Assembly (NCBI GenBank): GCA_027532775.1
Contig: JAPZTO010000001.1
Location: 124,001-188,000, forward strand
Direction: 5' to 3'
Length of the DNA: 64,000 nucleotides
DNA from: Beijerinckiaceae bacterium
Lineage (GTDB): Bacteria; Pseudomonadota; Alphaproteobacteria; Rhizobiales; Beijerinckiaceae
Part shown: positions 55,413 to 64,000 of the stretch, in pieces
How the letters are laid out: each line of letters begins with the position of its first letter
Numbering within the stretch: the first letter of the stretch is position 1
Program-made: the position numbers and the translations under genes
Notes under the pieces: generated by a model
Database searches by the model: none
Told to the model about the DNA's origin: nothing
What the model saw: the letters and a program-made list of their open reading frames with translations, nothing else

Positions 55413-57596
55413 TCAGGCGGGAAGGTCGAGCCGGACCGGCGCACGAACCCGCCAATCCGCCGTGACACCGTCATCCCGGTAGAGCATGCAGAAAGGCTGC
55501 GCAGGCGGGCCGAAGGCACGGGCTTCCACAGCGCCATCCGGGCCGGCCAGCGGCAGGACAGCGCCGCTGCGCACGAAAAGCGGCAGCCGCCCCATCGGAC
55601 CGGGCACATCATGCGTGGTGCCACCCGGATAGGCCTTGCCGTCATGGAAATCGATCCATCCGCCGGGATGGGCGGGGAAATAGACCTGCCGCGTTGTGGC
55701 CCCCTCCTCGAGCACCGGCGCGACCAGCACATCCGGGCCGAGCAGGAACACGTCATCGGCGTCGATGGCGGCGGGATCGTCCGGCCAGTGCCAGAGCAGC
55801 GGCCGGATGGCCGGCTCGTCGGTCATCGCGGCCTGCCACATCAGGGTGTAGATCAGCGGCATGAGCCGCTCGCGCAGCGCCATTGCGGCGCGGATCTGCG
55901 GCAGGACTTCCGGATAGAGCCAGGGCACCGTGGTGACGCCGTCATCGTTCCAGGAATTCATGACGAAGCGCGGCCAGAGGCAGCAGAATTCAGCGAAGCG
56001 GACCAGCAGTTCCGGCCCCGGCCGGGGGCCATGGAAGCCGCCGACATCATGGCCGGTATTGTACATGCCGCTCAGCACCATCGTCAGCCCCTGGCTGAGA
56101 TTGAAGCGCAGCGTCTTCCACGCGGTGGCATTGTCGCCGGACCAGGTCTGGCCATAGCGCCAGATCCCGGCAGAGCCGCCGCGGGTGATGTTGTAGGGCC
56201 GCTCGCCGGGGGCGCGGGCCCGGTGGGCTTCGTCGGCGAGCTTGGTCATCAGCAGGGCCTGGGCCGGGCGGGCCAAAGCCTGCGCGAAGGGCCGGCCATC
56301 TCCGGTGCAGAGAGCATCCTCGTCCCAGATCTCGAATTCGTTGTTGTCGTTCCAGATCGTGGTGACGCCATGGGCAAGCAGGGTCCGCTCCATGCCTTCG
56401 CGCCACCAGGCCCGGCCTTCCGGGCTGGTGAAATCGAGATGGAAGCCGAGGCCGTCCCAGAACTGCGCCGTGGCCGGCGCGCCGGTGGCGCCATCGCGCA
56501 CCAGACCGGCCTGCCGGATCTCGCCGAGGCGCGGATGGTCATCCAGCAGGCAGGGCTTGAGATTGGTGATGGCCCGCATGCCCGCGGCTTCTATCCGGGC
56601 GATGGTGGCGGCGGGATCGGGGAATTTCTCATGGTTCCAGCGGAAGGCATAGCGCTTGCCGTCATGCATGGAATAGCCCGAGCCGAAATGGAAGCTGCGG
56701 CAGGGAATGGCGTGCTCGTGGCATTTCGCGAGGAAAGCAGTGATCTGCGCATCGGCATCCGGCGCATCGGCGATGGCCATGCTGGTCATGCCGAAGCCGA
56801 GCGACCAGAGCGGCGGGAAGGCCTGTCCGCCCGTCAGCCAGGAGAAAAGCCGCGTGACATCGGCCACGCGCGGCCCGGCGAAGACGTAATAATCGAGATC
56901 GCCGTCATCGGCAGAATAGGAACGGAAAAGCCCGTGGTAATTGTCGAGCGTCGCGCCGAAATCCACCGAGGCGGTGGCGAGATTGTCATAGAAAAGGCCA
57001 TGCGCGCCGGCCTCGCCCTCGACAATGTAGAACGGGATCATCTTGTAGAGCGGGTCGCTCGTCTCGGCATCGTAGCCGCAGGGATCGACGGCATCGATCC
57101 GGAAGCGACGGCCGGTCTTGTCGAGGCGGCCGGTCTTGTCACCAAGGCCATAATGCCGGTCGCGGCCCTTGCGGGCCAGGAAATGGGCGAAGGCGCCGCT
57201 CTTGCGCGAGACGAGATAAGCCTGCGTTCCACGATCCTCGAGGAAGGGCGTGGTTTCACCGTCCCGCCGCCAGGTGAAGCCGAAAGGCGAGAGCCGGACC
57301 GTGACGGAGAGCCCGGCCCCGGTGATCTCGATCGCACCGGAAGCGGTGTCGGCTGAAGCCTGTGGCAGGGCAAAGCCGGAGAGATCGTCGCGCGGGCGAC
57401 CCTCGAAGGGAGGCTCTTGGCGATCGGGGGCAATCGCCCAGCCGCGATCGAGCCGGTAGCCGCCCTCGCGACGGAAGACCACCCGGGCCAGCCCGGTTTC
57501 GAGCAGGGCCAGCCTCGCCTCGAATCCGTGATCGAGGCCGAAGCGGAACCAGGCGCCCTCCCGGCCGAGATAGGTTGCGTCAACGAGGGCTTTCAT
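55413..57596 (-). CDS. Glycoside hydrolase family 31 (alpha-glycosidase)
   Basis: A 727-residue GH31 enzyme. TTIWNDNNEFEIWD holds the nucleophile Asp, and IWRYGQTWSGDNATAW holds the acid/base Asp. LWSLGFGMTSM and HFGSGYSMHDGKRYAF are catalytic-barrel blocks. The beta-sandwich N-terminal domain and C-terminal domains fit the family. No signal peptide is present, so it acts in the cytoplasm on imported oligosaccharides. It is the last gene of the sugar ABC operon, so it probably breaks down its substrate. Whether the specificity is alpha-glucosidase, alpha-xylosidase or another cannot be determined. Confidence 0.93.
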   Translation of the reverse strand: MKALVDATYLGREGAWFRFGLDHGFEARLALLETGLARVVFRREGGYRLDRGWAIAPDRQEPPFEGRPRDDLSGFALPQASADTASGAIEITGAGLSVTVRLSPFGFTWRRDGETTPFLEDRGTQAYLVSRKSGAFAHFLARKGRDRHYGLGDKTGRLDKTGRRFRIDAVDPCGYDAETSDPLYKMIPFYIVEGEAGAHGLFYDNLATASVDFGATLDNYHGLFRSYSADDGDLDYYVFAGPRVADVTRLFSWLTGGQAFPPLWSLGFGMTSMAIADAPDADAQITAFLAKCHEHAIPCRSFHFGSGYSMHDGKRYAFRWNHEKFPDPAATIARIEAAGMRAITNLKPCLLDDHPRLGEIRQAGLVRDGATGAPATAQFWDGLGFHLDFTSPEGRAWWREGMERTLLAHGVTTIWNDNNEFEIWDEDALCTGDGRPFAQALARPAQALLMTKLADEAHRARAPGERPYNITRGGSAGIWRYGQTWSGDNATAWKTLRFNLSQGLTMVLSGMYNTGHDVGGFHGPRPGPELLVRFAEFCCLWPRFVMNSWNDDGVTTVPWLYPEVLPQIRAAMALRERLMPLIYTLMWQAAMTDEPAIRPLLWHWPDDPAAIDADDVFLLGPDVLVAPVLEEGATTRQVYFPAHPGGWIDFHDGKAYPGGTTHDVPGPMGRLPLFVRSGAVLPLAGPDGAVEARAFGPPAQPFCMLYRDDGVTADWRVRAPVRLDLPA

Positions 57597-57631
57597 GGGC
57601 CGTGGCTCCGGAAGCAGGGGAAGGACATGCG

Positions 57632-57679
57632 GGTTCTTGGGAATGCCGGTTCTTGGGAAGGCGGGTTCTTGGATCAGGG
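57632..57679. repeat. 16-base tandem repeat in the gap between GH31 and ugpC genes
   Basis: Three units start at 57632, 57648 and 57664, each beginning GGTTCTTGG and with a 16-base period. The third unit runs into the stop codon of the ATPase gene. Confidence 0.7.
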
Positions 57680-58741
57680 GCGGATGGCGAGGCCGGCCGC
57701 ATCGAAGAGATGCAGGCGCTGGCGCTCGAAGCGGATCGGCAGGCTGTCGCCGCGGCGGGCCGGATCCTCCAGCGGCGAGCGCAAGGTCAGGGCGGTGCCA
57801 TCGGCGAGCGTGCCGTAGAGATAGGCTTCGCTGCCGAGCTTCTCGACGAGATCGACCGTGAGGATGGCGTCGGGTGCCTCGCCACCGGCTGGCAGAACAT
57901 GTTCCGGCCGGATGCCGAGCGTGATCTCCGCCCCCGGCGCGTGGCCTGCCGGCAGGGGCAGCGTGACCTTTCCATCCGGCGTGACCAGCCTGCCCTCCGG
58001 CGTGACCTGACCGCGAATGAAATTCATGCGCGGCGAACCGATGAAGCCGGCGACGAAGAGATTGGCCGGGCGGTTGTAAAGCTCCAGCGGGGTGCCGACC
58101 TGCTCGATCCGGCCCTTGTTGAGCACGACGATCCGGTTGGCGAGGGTCATCGCCTCGACCTGATCATGGGTGACATAGATCATCGTACCGCCGATCTCGG
58201 CATGCAGGCCCGCCAGTTCCTTGCGGGTGGCGACGCGCAGTTCGGCATCGAGATTGGAGAGTGGCTCGTCGAAGAGGAAGATCTTCGGATCGCGCACCAC
58301 CGCCCGCCCGATCGCCACGCGCTGGCGCTGCCCGCCCGACAGCGCGCCGGGCTTGCGGTCGAGATAATCGGTCAGGCGCAGCATCGTTGCGGCGCGGCGC
58401 ACGCGGGCCTCGATCTCGGCCGGCGGCAGCCGCATGTTCTCGAGCGCGAAGGCGATGTTCCTGTAAACGCTCATATGCGGATAGAGCGCATAGGACTGGA
58501 AGACCATGGCGAGGCCGCGCTCGGCGGCGCGCTCGGTCGTGACATCCTGCCCGTCGATGAGGATCGTGCCGGAGGTCACCTCCTCCAGCCCGGCAATGAC
58601 GCGGAGCAGGGTGGACTTGCCGCAGCCGGACGGGCCGACAAAGACCACGAATTCGCCATCGGCCACATCGAGATCGATGCCCCGGAGCACCTCGACCGGG
58701 CCGAAAGACTTGCCGATCCCCTTCAGGACAAGACCTGCCAT
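57674..58741 (-). CDS. ugpC: Sugar ABC transporter ATP-binding protein (UgpC/MsmK/MalK type)
   Basis: A 355-residue ATPase with Walker A FVGPSGCGKSTLLR, signature LSGGQRQRVAIGRAV, Walker B IFLFDEPLSNLDAELR, and a C-terminal TOBE-like domain of about 120 residues. This is the form that energises carbohydrate ABC importers with two permeases and a binding protein. It is one base from the upstream permease stop. The downstream 16-base tandem repeat begins at its stop codon. Confidence 0.94.
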   Translation of the reverse strand: MAGLVLKGIGKSFGPVEVLRGIDLDVADGEFVVFVGPSGCGKSTLLRVIAGLEEVTSGTILIDGQDVTTERAAERGLAMVFQSYALYPHMSVYRNIAFALENMRLPPAEIEARVRRAATMLRLTDYLDRKPGALSGGQRQRVAIGRAVVRDPKIFLFDEPLSNLDAELRVATRKELAGLHAEIGGTMIYVTHDQVEAMTLANRIVVLNKGRIEQVGTPLELYNRPANLFVAGFIGSPRMNFIRGQVTPEGRLVTPDGKVTLPLPAGHAPGAEITLGIRPEHVLPAGGEAPDAILTVDLVEKLGSEAYLYGTLADGTALTLRSPLEDPARRGDSLPIRFERQRLHLFDAAGLAIRP

Positions 58742-58742
58742 C

Positions 58743-59798
58743 TCATTTCATCCCTGTATTGGCGATGCCGGTGGTGATGAAGCGCTGCAGGAACACGAAG
58801 ACGAGGGCCACCGGCGCCAGCGTCATCACCGTCATGGCCAGCAGGTAGTGCCATTGCGTCTGCAATTCGCCCTGGAAGGCGTTGAGGCCGATCTGCAGCG
58901 TGTAGACCTCGCTCTTGGTCAGCACCGCCAGAGGCCAGAGGAACTCGTTCCAGCGCCACATGATCGAGAAGATCGCCAGCACGGCGAGGGCCGGCAGGGT
59001 CAGCGGCATGACGATCCGTGAATAGATCTGCCATTCCGAGGCCTTGTCCATGCGGGCGGCCTCGATCAGATCGCGCGGGAGGGTCAGCATGTATTGCCGG
59101 AGCAGGAAAACGCCGGTCGGCGTGGCTGCGCCGGGCAGGATGACCGCCCAGAGCGAGTTGTTGAGCCCGAGCTGGGTGACAACGAGGAAAACCGGCACGA
59201 GCACGATGGTGATCGGGATCATCAGGGTGCCGATCACCATCAGCAGGGCCGCGTTCTTGCCGCGGAATTCGTAGATCGCCAGCGCATAGGCGGCCATGGA
59301 GTTGATCAGCAGGGTGATGATCGTCGCGGCAATGGTCACGACCAGCGAATTGGCGAAATAGCGGCCGAAGGCGAATTGCTTCAGCGGCTCGGTATAGTTC
59401 GACCAGGCGAAGGCAACCTCGCGGATGGGTTCACGCGCCTCGATCGGCACGCGGATCGCCGGCGCGGCCGGGTTGGCAGGGTCGATCATCGTCGCCTGGA
59501 TGCCGATGCGACGGACCTGTGCCAATTCCTTCACCGAGCCATCCGGCAGGCGGACGCGATGCAGTTCCAGCGGCTGGGCATGGCCGGGGACGGAGATCGT
59601 CTTCTGCGTGAGCGGCAGGAAGGAAGGCGGGAATTCCAGGAGGGCGGCCGGCGTCTTCAGCGAGGACAGGACAAGCCAGAGCACCGGCCCGAACATCAGT
59701 ACCACGCCGAGGGCGAGATAGGCATAGGAGAGGATGTCGGTCCAGCCGAGACGCCCGGGCCGGCGGGTCTGGCGGAGGAGCGAGGCGACACGGTTCAT
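58743..59798 (-). CDS. Sugar ABC transporter permease (MalG type)
   Basis: A 351-residue permease starting MNRVASLLRQTRRPGRLGW. Six hydrophobic segments are interrupted by a long periplasmic insert of about 100 residues (about 50-150), larger than usual for MalG. The coupling motif EAARMDKASEWQIYSRIVMP (the EAA loop) is present. It shares four bases with the neighbouring permease gene (ATGA). The longer 592-codon frame around it is an antisense extension and is not used. Confidence 0.93.
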   Translation of the reverse strand: MNRVASLLRQTRRPGRLGWTDILSYAYLALGVVLMFGPVLWLVLSSLKTPAALLEFPPSFLPLTQKTISVPGHAQPLELHRVRLPDGSVKELAQVRRIGIQATMIDPANPAAPAIRVPIEAREPIREVAFAWSNYTEPLKQFAFGRYFANSLVVTIAATIITLLINSMAAYALAIYEFRGKNAALLMVIGTLMIPITIVLVPVFLVVTQLGLNNSLWAVILPGAATPTGVFLLRQYMLTLPRDLIEAARMDKASEWQIYSRIVMPLTLPALAVLAIFSIMWRWNEFLWPLAVLTKSEVYTLQIGLNAFQGELQTQWHYLLAMTVMTLAPVALVFVFLQRFITTGIANTGMK

Positions 59799-60808
59799 GC
59801 AGCCTTCCTCCTCGCGATCCAGAGCTGCAGCATCGTCAGCGCAAAGAGTACCGAGCCGAGCAGCATCGAGGCGGCGGCGGCGAGGCCGAAATTCTGGACC
59901 TGATTGGCGAAGGCGGTCTCGTAGATGTACTGCACGACCATCAGCGTCGCCGTGCCCGGCCCGCCGCCTGTCAGCACGAAGACCTCGTCGAAGGTCTGCA
60001 CGGCCTTGATCAGCACGAGGACCAGCACGACGACAAGGTTCGGCCAGAGCAAAGGCAGGGTGATCCGCGTCAGGACGCGCATCGGCTTCGTGCCGTCCAT
60101 TTCCGCCGCCTCGTAAAGATCGGCCGGGATGGCCTGCAAACCGGCGAGCAGGATGAGCGTGTAGAAGCCCATATGCGCCCAGACCGAGACGAAGACGGCC
60201 CAGAACATCGCCCAGCCGGGCTCGACGAAGAAGAGGATCTTCTCGCCGCCCGCAAGCGTGATCGCGCCGTTGAGGAGGCCGTCGCGCTGGAGGATCCATT
60301 TCCAGATCAGCGCCACCACGACCGGCGAAAGCAGGACGGGGAAGAAATAGACGGCCCGGAAAAAGCCCCGACCACGGATCTTCCGGTTGAGCACAAGGGC
60401 CGTCACCAGAGCCGTGCCGACCATGGCCACCATCTGGAAAAGCGTGAATTTCAGCGTGTTCGAGACGCCCTTCCAGAAATGGTCCTCCCGGCAGGAGGCC
60501 GGGTCGAGATAGGAGCCGCATTGCATCAGGCTGCGATAATGGTCACCGCCGATGAAGGGTCGCTCGGAGAGGAAGAGATTGGTGCCCCCGGTCAGCGACA
60601 TCGCCATGTTGATGCCGATCGGCAGGAAAACGAAGAGCCCGAAAAACAGGATGTTCGGCCCAAGGAACACATAGGCCATGCCGCGCCCGCCCACGGCGTG
60701 CTGGATCCACGCCATCGGCCGGTCAGCGAGGCCCGCAATGCCCTGGATCAGGCGCGAGGCGAGGCTGTCACGCGGGATGGCGCGAGGCGGGGAGCCGGTC
60801 TGGGACAT
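59795..60808 (-). CDS. Sugar ABC transporter permease (MalF/UgpA type)
   Basis: A 337-residue permease with six hydrophobic segments and the coupling loop YEAAEMDGTKPMRVLTRITL. A short cysteine-bearing periplasmic loop (MQCGSYLDPASCREDHFW) is unusual and may form a disulfide. It partners with the MalG-like permease encoded directly downstream. Confidence 0.93.
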   Translation of the reverse strand: MSQTGSPPRAIPRDSLASRLIQGIAGLADRPMAWIQHAVGGRGMAYVFLGPNILFFGLFVFLPIGINMAMSLTGGTNLFLSERPFIGGDHYRSLMQCGSYLDPASCREDHFWKGVSNTLKFTLFQMVAMVGTALVTALVLNRKIRGRGFFRAVYFFPVLLSPVVVALIWKWILQRDGLLNGAITLAGGEKILFFVEPGWAMFWAVFVSVWAHMGFYTLILLAGLQAIPADLYEAAEMDGTKPMRVLTRITLPLLWPNLVVVLVLVLIKAVQTFDEVFVLTGGGPGTATLMVVQYIYETAFANQVQNFGLAAAASMLLGSVLFALTMLQLWIARRKAA

Positions 60809-60873
60809 GCTGGATTTCCTGGCAGGGCCTTTGGGGACCTTTTGCGGCCGGGGTTCCGGAAGTGGAAGGCGGA

Positions 60874-60901
60874 GGGCGCGCGGCGGGACAACCGCGCGCC
60901 C
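60874..60901 (-). promoter_or_regulatory. Stem-loop between sugar-binding protein and permease genes
   Basis: A perfect ten-base-pair stem (GGGCGCGCGG / CCGCGCGCCC) with an eight-base loop and no T tract. Confidence 0.6.
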
Positions 60902-60907
60902 TGCACT

Positions 60908-62185
60908 TCACTTCTTGTTACGCTCGGCGACCTGCTGGGCAACATCCGAATCGATGCGCTTGATGGCATCGTCGATCGTGATCTCGCCGGCCACAGCCTG
61001 GCCGATCCGGCTGATCGCCGCGTTGAAGACGATGCGGCTATAGGCATTGCCCTGGATGCGGTAGGCGGCGGGGTCAAGCGCGGCGACGGCATCGCCGAAA
61101 ACCTTCAGCGCGGCAGCGGCCTGCGGCGAGGCGCCCTGATAGGCGACGCCCTTCTTCGCGATGCCGATATGGCCGGGCACGAACAATGTGCGGGCATAGA
61201 ATTCCGACAGGATCGGCTCGCTGGCGAGGAAATCCATCACCTTGGCGACTTCCGCCGGATGCTTCGTCGCCTTGATGCCGATCACGCCGGCGCCGCCCGG
61301 CATGCCGGAGCAATTGGCCGGGCCGCAGGGCGTGGGCGCGGCGATCCAGTCAAAGGCATTGCCGACGGTCTTGTCGAACTGGGCGATCTGCCAGGAACCG
61401 GAGAGATAGAACGGCACCTGCGCGTTCTTGAATTCCTCGTTGGCGCCGCGATAGGCGGTACCCGAAACCGAGCCCCAGAGCTCCTTCGACATCACCCCGG
61501 CCTTGTGCCAGTCGACGATGAGCTGCGCGGCGCGGCGGAACCCCTCATCGGCCGGGGTGGGCAGGCCATCGGCGCCGATCATCTTCGCGCCCTGCGAGAC
61601 AGCGAGGCCGAAGAAGCGATGGCCGGACCGGTCAAAGGCCACCGGATACGGCGCCTTCACCTTGTCGGCGACGGCCTTGGCGACCTTGGCCCAATCATCC
61701 CAGGTCGCCTTCGGACCGGGGATCGCCACGCCGGCCTGCTCGAACAGGGTCTTGTTGACCAGCGGGCCGGTGACGGTGAGCTGCGTCATGTAGCCGGGAA
61801 TGGCGGTGGTGTTGCCGGGCTCGCGCATCCATTCGAGGAAGGGCCCGAAATTCTGCTCCCAGTAGCCGGCATTGGCGAGATGCGGCCGCAGGTCGAGCGC
61901 GAATTTGGCGAGGCCGCCGAAATCGACGATGCGGGCCATGTCCGGCCCCTGCCCGGCCGCGAGCTGCACCGGCAGATTCTCGTTGATCGCCTTGAAGGGC
62001 ACCGTGTCGAGAACGACCTTGATGCCCGGATTGCCGGCCTCGAACCGGTTCAGGAGGTCACGCATCACCTCCCCTTCATTGCCATCGGAATACCAGGTCA
62101 TGCGCAGGGTCGTCTGCGCCGCAACAGGGCTCGATACCAGCGCGGCCGCAACCAGCGCACCCGCGAGCCAATGCCTGCGATTCAT
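60908..62185 (-). CDS. Sugar ABC transporter substrate-binding protein
   Basis: A 425-residue family 1 extracellular solute-binding protein starting MNRRHWLAGALVAAALVSSP, a twin-arginine-like or Sec signal ending VAAQ. RMTWYSDGNEGEVMRDLLNR and GIKVVLDTVPFKA are typical family starts. A cysteine pair (PCGPANCSG) lies in the middle of the mature protein. It feeds the MalF/MalG-like permeases. The substrate is likely an oligosaccharide that the GH31 enzyme can cut. Confidence 0.93.
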   Translation of the reverse strand: MNRRHWLAGALVAAALVSSPVAAQTTLRMTWYSDGNEGEVMRDLLNRFEAGNPGIKVVLDTVPFKAINENLPVQLAAGQGPDMARIVDFGGLAKFALDLRPHLANAGYWEQNFGPFLEWMREPGNTTAIPGYMTQLTVTGPLVNKTLFEQAGVAIPGPKATWDDWAKVAKAVADKVKAPYPVAFDRSGHRFFGLAVSQGAKMIGADGLPTPADEGFRRAAQLIVDWHKAGVMSKELWGSVSGTAYRGANEEFKNAQVPFYLSGSWQIAQFDKTVGNAFDWIAAPTPCGPANCSGMPGGAGVIGIKATKHPAEVAKVMDFLASEPILSEFYARTLFVPGHIGIAKKGVAYQGASPQAAAALKVFGDAVAALDPAAYRIQGNAYSRIVFNAAISRIGQAVAGEITIDDAIKRIDSDVAQQVAERNKK

Positions 62186-62285
62186 GTCGTTTCCTCCAGG
62201 AAGGGCAGCCGGTTCGTCCAGCGCCATGCTCTCGTTTGCCGGCAGCCAGACGCAAGGCCCTCGCGCTGTTCACCGGGAATTCAAG

Positions 62286-62305
62286 CTTGGCAAACGTTTG
62301 CCAAG
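62286..62305. promoter_or_regulatory. LacI-type operator, perfect 20-base palindrome
   Basis: CTTGGCAAACGTTTGCCAAG is a perfect palindrome in the divergent gap between the binding-protein gene and lacI-type gene. A further half-site TTGCCAAG follows at 62315-62322. The centre CG and position match LacI-family operators. Confidence 0.8.
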
Positions 62306-62366
62306 ACGTCAATCTTGCCAAGCGGGATTTTTTGGTGATCGTTCTTCGAAAAATGCAGGTCAGACG

Positions 62367-63374
62367 ATGCCGGGTATGAGAAGACCGGGAGCCCCTCCCT
62401 CGCTGAGCGATGTTGCCCGCACGGCCGGCGTTTCGGCTTCGACGGTCTCGCGCATCGTCAACGGCGATTTCGGCCGGGCCTCGAGCGTGACGATCCGCAA
62501 GGTGCAGGACGCGATTGCCGGGCTCGGCTACCGGCCGAACCATGCCGGACGGAGCCTGCGCCGCCGCGAGAGCCAGATCGTGGCGATGCTCTCGCCCAAT
62601 CTCGACAACCCGGCCATGGCTGCGATCGCCGCCTCGACCGAACAGGCCCTGCGCGATGCCGGTCATGTCATGGTCCTGTGCGACACGCATGACCGGCCGG
62701 AATTGCAGGACGAGTATCTCGAAGCCATGCGCGCGCAGCTGGCACGCGGCTATATCCTCGTCTCTGCCGTGCCGAGCCCGGGCCTGCGCGCCGCCATGGC
62801 GCGGGGCGAGGCGATTGTCTGCGTCAACCGGCGCAACCCGCTCGGCCCCTCCCCCTTTGTCGGCATCGATAACCGGAAGGCCGGGGCGGACGTGGCAGAC
62901 CGGTTCCATGAACTCGGCATCACCGGGCTCGCCGCGATCCGGCCGGAAATCATGTCGTCCTCCATCGCGGAGCGGATCGAGGGTTTCCTCGACCGCTGCG
63001 GCCAGCATGGCCTGCCGCGCAATGCGATTCCCGTCGCAGCGGGTGCAGGGCCGGACCACCTGGCCATGGGCTATGCGGCGATCCAGGCGCTGGTGGCGCA
63101 GCATGGCTGGCCGGCCGGGCTGCTCTGCCCCAGCGACCTGATGGCCTATGCCGCCTTCCGCCATGCCAGCGAGACCGGGCGCGCGGTGCCGGACGAAACG
63201 CGGATCATCGGCATCGACAACAATGCCTTCAACCAGTGGATCGCGCCATGGCTGAGCTCGATCGAGATTCCCTACCGGGATTTCGGGCCCGTCGTGGTGG
63301 AGCAACTCCGGGCCTGCTGGGAGGGCGCGGCGGTCGCGGACCGGATCCTGCCGCACCGGCTCATCCGACGATAG
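62367..63374 (+). CDS. LacI-family transcriptional regulator
   Basis: A 335-residue regulator. LSDVARTAGVSASTVSRIVN is the helix-turn-helix and YRPNHAGRSLRRR the hinge helix. The periplasmic-binding-like core has SVFIGIDN-like elements (FVGIDNRKAGADVADRF) and a C-terminal IIGIDNNAFNQW. The upstream frame is open, but the ATG at 62367 is preceded by CAGGT and matches the family length. It faces the sugar transporter operon across a 181-base gap holding the palindromic operator, so it most likely controls that operon and itself. Confidence 0.94.
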   Translation: MPGMRRPGAPPSLSDVARTAGVSASTVSRIVNGDFGRASSVTIRKVQDAIAGLGYRPNHAGRSLRRRESQIVAMLSPNLDNPAMAAIAASTEQALRDAGHVMVLCDTHDRPELQDEYLEAMRAQLARGYILVSAVPSPGLRAAMARGEAIVCVNRRNPLGPSPFVGIDNRKAGADVADRFHELGITGLAAIRPEIMSSSIAERIEGFLDRCGQHGLPRNAIPVAAGAGPDHLAMGYAAIQALVAQHGWPAGLLCPSDLMAYAAFRHASETGRAVPDETRIIGIDNNAFNQWIAPWLSSIEIPYRDFGPVVVEQLRACWEGAAVADRILPHRLIRR

Positions 63375-63385
63375 GTTGCCGGCAC

Positions 63386-63420
63386 ACGGGAACCCTGCCC
63401 TGCGGCAGGATTCCCGTTTT
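63386..63420 (+). terminator. Rho-independent terminator after the LacI-type gene
   Basis: ACGGGAA, a mismatch, then CCTGCC pair with GGCAGG, a mismatch, then TTCCCGT, followed by TTT. The stem is 13 base pairs with one internal mismatch. Confidence 0.85.
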
Positions 63421-63423
63421 CGG

Positions 63424-64000
63424 TCAGGCCGGTTGGCCCGCAGCGGCTCGGGCTGCCTGCCGTCGCCTGAGCCAGATCGGCACGAGGACAATGGCGATGG
63501 CCATGATCCAGAGGATGATCGAGAGCGTGCTCGAGAAGAAGATCCCGAATTCCCCGCCCGAAAGCGCGAGGGCGTTGCGGAAATTCACTTCCATGACCTT
63601 GCCGAGCACGAAGCCGAGCACGATCGGCGCCATGTCGAAGCCGAGCTTGCGCAGCAGATAGCCGATGATGCCGATGCCGAACATGATCAGCACGCTCATC
63701 ACGCTCGCATAGGCCGTGTAGACGCCGAGGATCGACAGGGCCGTGATGCCGGGGATCAGGATCCAGTTCGGCATGAGCAGCATCCGGGCGAAGACCTGGA
63801 CCATCGGCAGGTTCATGATCAGCAGCAGGATATTGCCGATATACATCGAGGCGATGAGGCCGCCGACCAGCTTGGGCTGCTCGACGAAAAGCTGCGGCCC
63901 CGGCTGGATATTGTAGAGCATCAGCGCCCCGAGCATCACCGCCGTGGTGCCCGAACCCGGCACGCCGAGGGTGAGCATCGGCACGAAGGCGCCCGTAGCC
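63424..64000 (-). CDS. tctA: Tripartite tricarboxylate transporter permease, TctA-like (partial)
   Basis: The frame runs off the right edge, so this is the C-terminal 190 or so residues. MLTLGVPGSGTTAVMLGALM is the TctA signature, followed by GGLIASMYIGNILLLIMNLP and GYLLRKLGFDMAPIVLGFVLG, all family marks. Five or six hydrophobic segments are visible. TctA is the large permease of the TTT systems that import citrate-like or other carboxylates with a TctC binding protein. Confidence 0.93.
   Translation of the reverse strand, partial: ATGAFVPMLTLGVPGSGTTAVMLGALMLYNIQPGPQLFVEQPKLVGGLIASMYIGNILLLIMNLPMVQVFARMLLMPNWILIPGITALSILGVYTAYASVMSVLIMFGIGIIGYLLRKLGFDMAPIVLGFVLGKVMEVNFRNALALSGGEFGIFFSSTLSIILWIMAIAIVLVPIWLRRRQAARAAAGQPA

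Noticed and set aside
58743-60521. Minus-strand frame of 592 codons
   Set aside because: The MalG-like permease begins at 59798; the rest is out-of-frame reading of the other permease gene.

Overview
The window is GC-rich and codon-dense. Its gene set (a rhizobial rkp-like capsule lipid module, KpsMTE-type export, RTX proteins without signal peptides, TRAP and TTT transporters, a DUF2793 protein) points to an alphaproteobacterium. The order cannot be fixed from sequence alone. No rRNA, tRNA or CRISPR array is visible, and both ends are cut inside genes.

Bases 1-27,700 look like a cell-surface polysaccharide island. It opens with the acyl carrier end of a polyketide synthase and an alpha-oxoamine synthase, matching rkpA/rkpG of Sinorhizobium capsule loci. 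A secreted M10 metalloprotease follows. Next comes an export operon (PCP, KpsM-like permease, second PCP, KpsT-like ATPase), then gmd and rmd for GDP-D-rhamnose. After these come glycosyltransferases, a methyltransferase, an 845-residue two-domain glycosyltransferase, an unknown protein and a WbdD-like methyltransferase-kinase that probably caps and terminates the chain. The opposite strand carries a KpsS-like Kdo transferase, a HerA-type ATPase, a 3-ketosphinganine-reductase-like SDR (rkpH-like), an outer-membrane polysaccharide export lipoprotein, an LpxL-type acyltransferase and a cytochrome P450. manC, near 31.5 kb, supplies GDP-mannose. My reading is a D-rhamnose-containing, length-controlled polysaccharide carried on, or made beside, an unusual sphingoid-like lipid.

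Bases 27,800-37,300 hold a DUF2793 protein, a PAS-GGDEF-EAL protein, manC, a 266-bp MITE-like element with perfect 22-bp ends, and a 1247-residue RTX protein with a threefold internal module.

Bases 37,300-63,400 are mostly minus-strand nutrient modules. They are: TetR-amidohydrolase-livKHMGF; an ammonium transporter fused to a chemoreceptor signalling domain; a Ca2+/H+ antiporter; a TRAP transporter with hyuA/hyuB and an Asp/Glu-racemase-family enzyme; and a LacI-controlled sugar ABC transporter with a GH31 glycosidase. All three solute-binding-protein genes are followed by a stem-loop before the membrane genes. The window ends inside a tctA-like permease gene.
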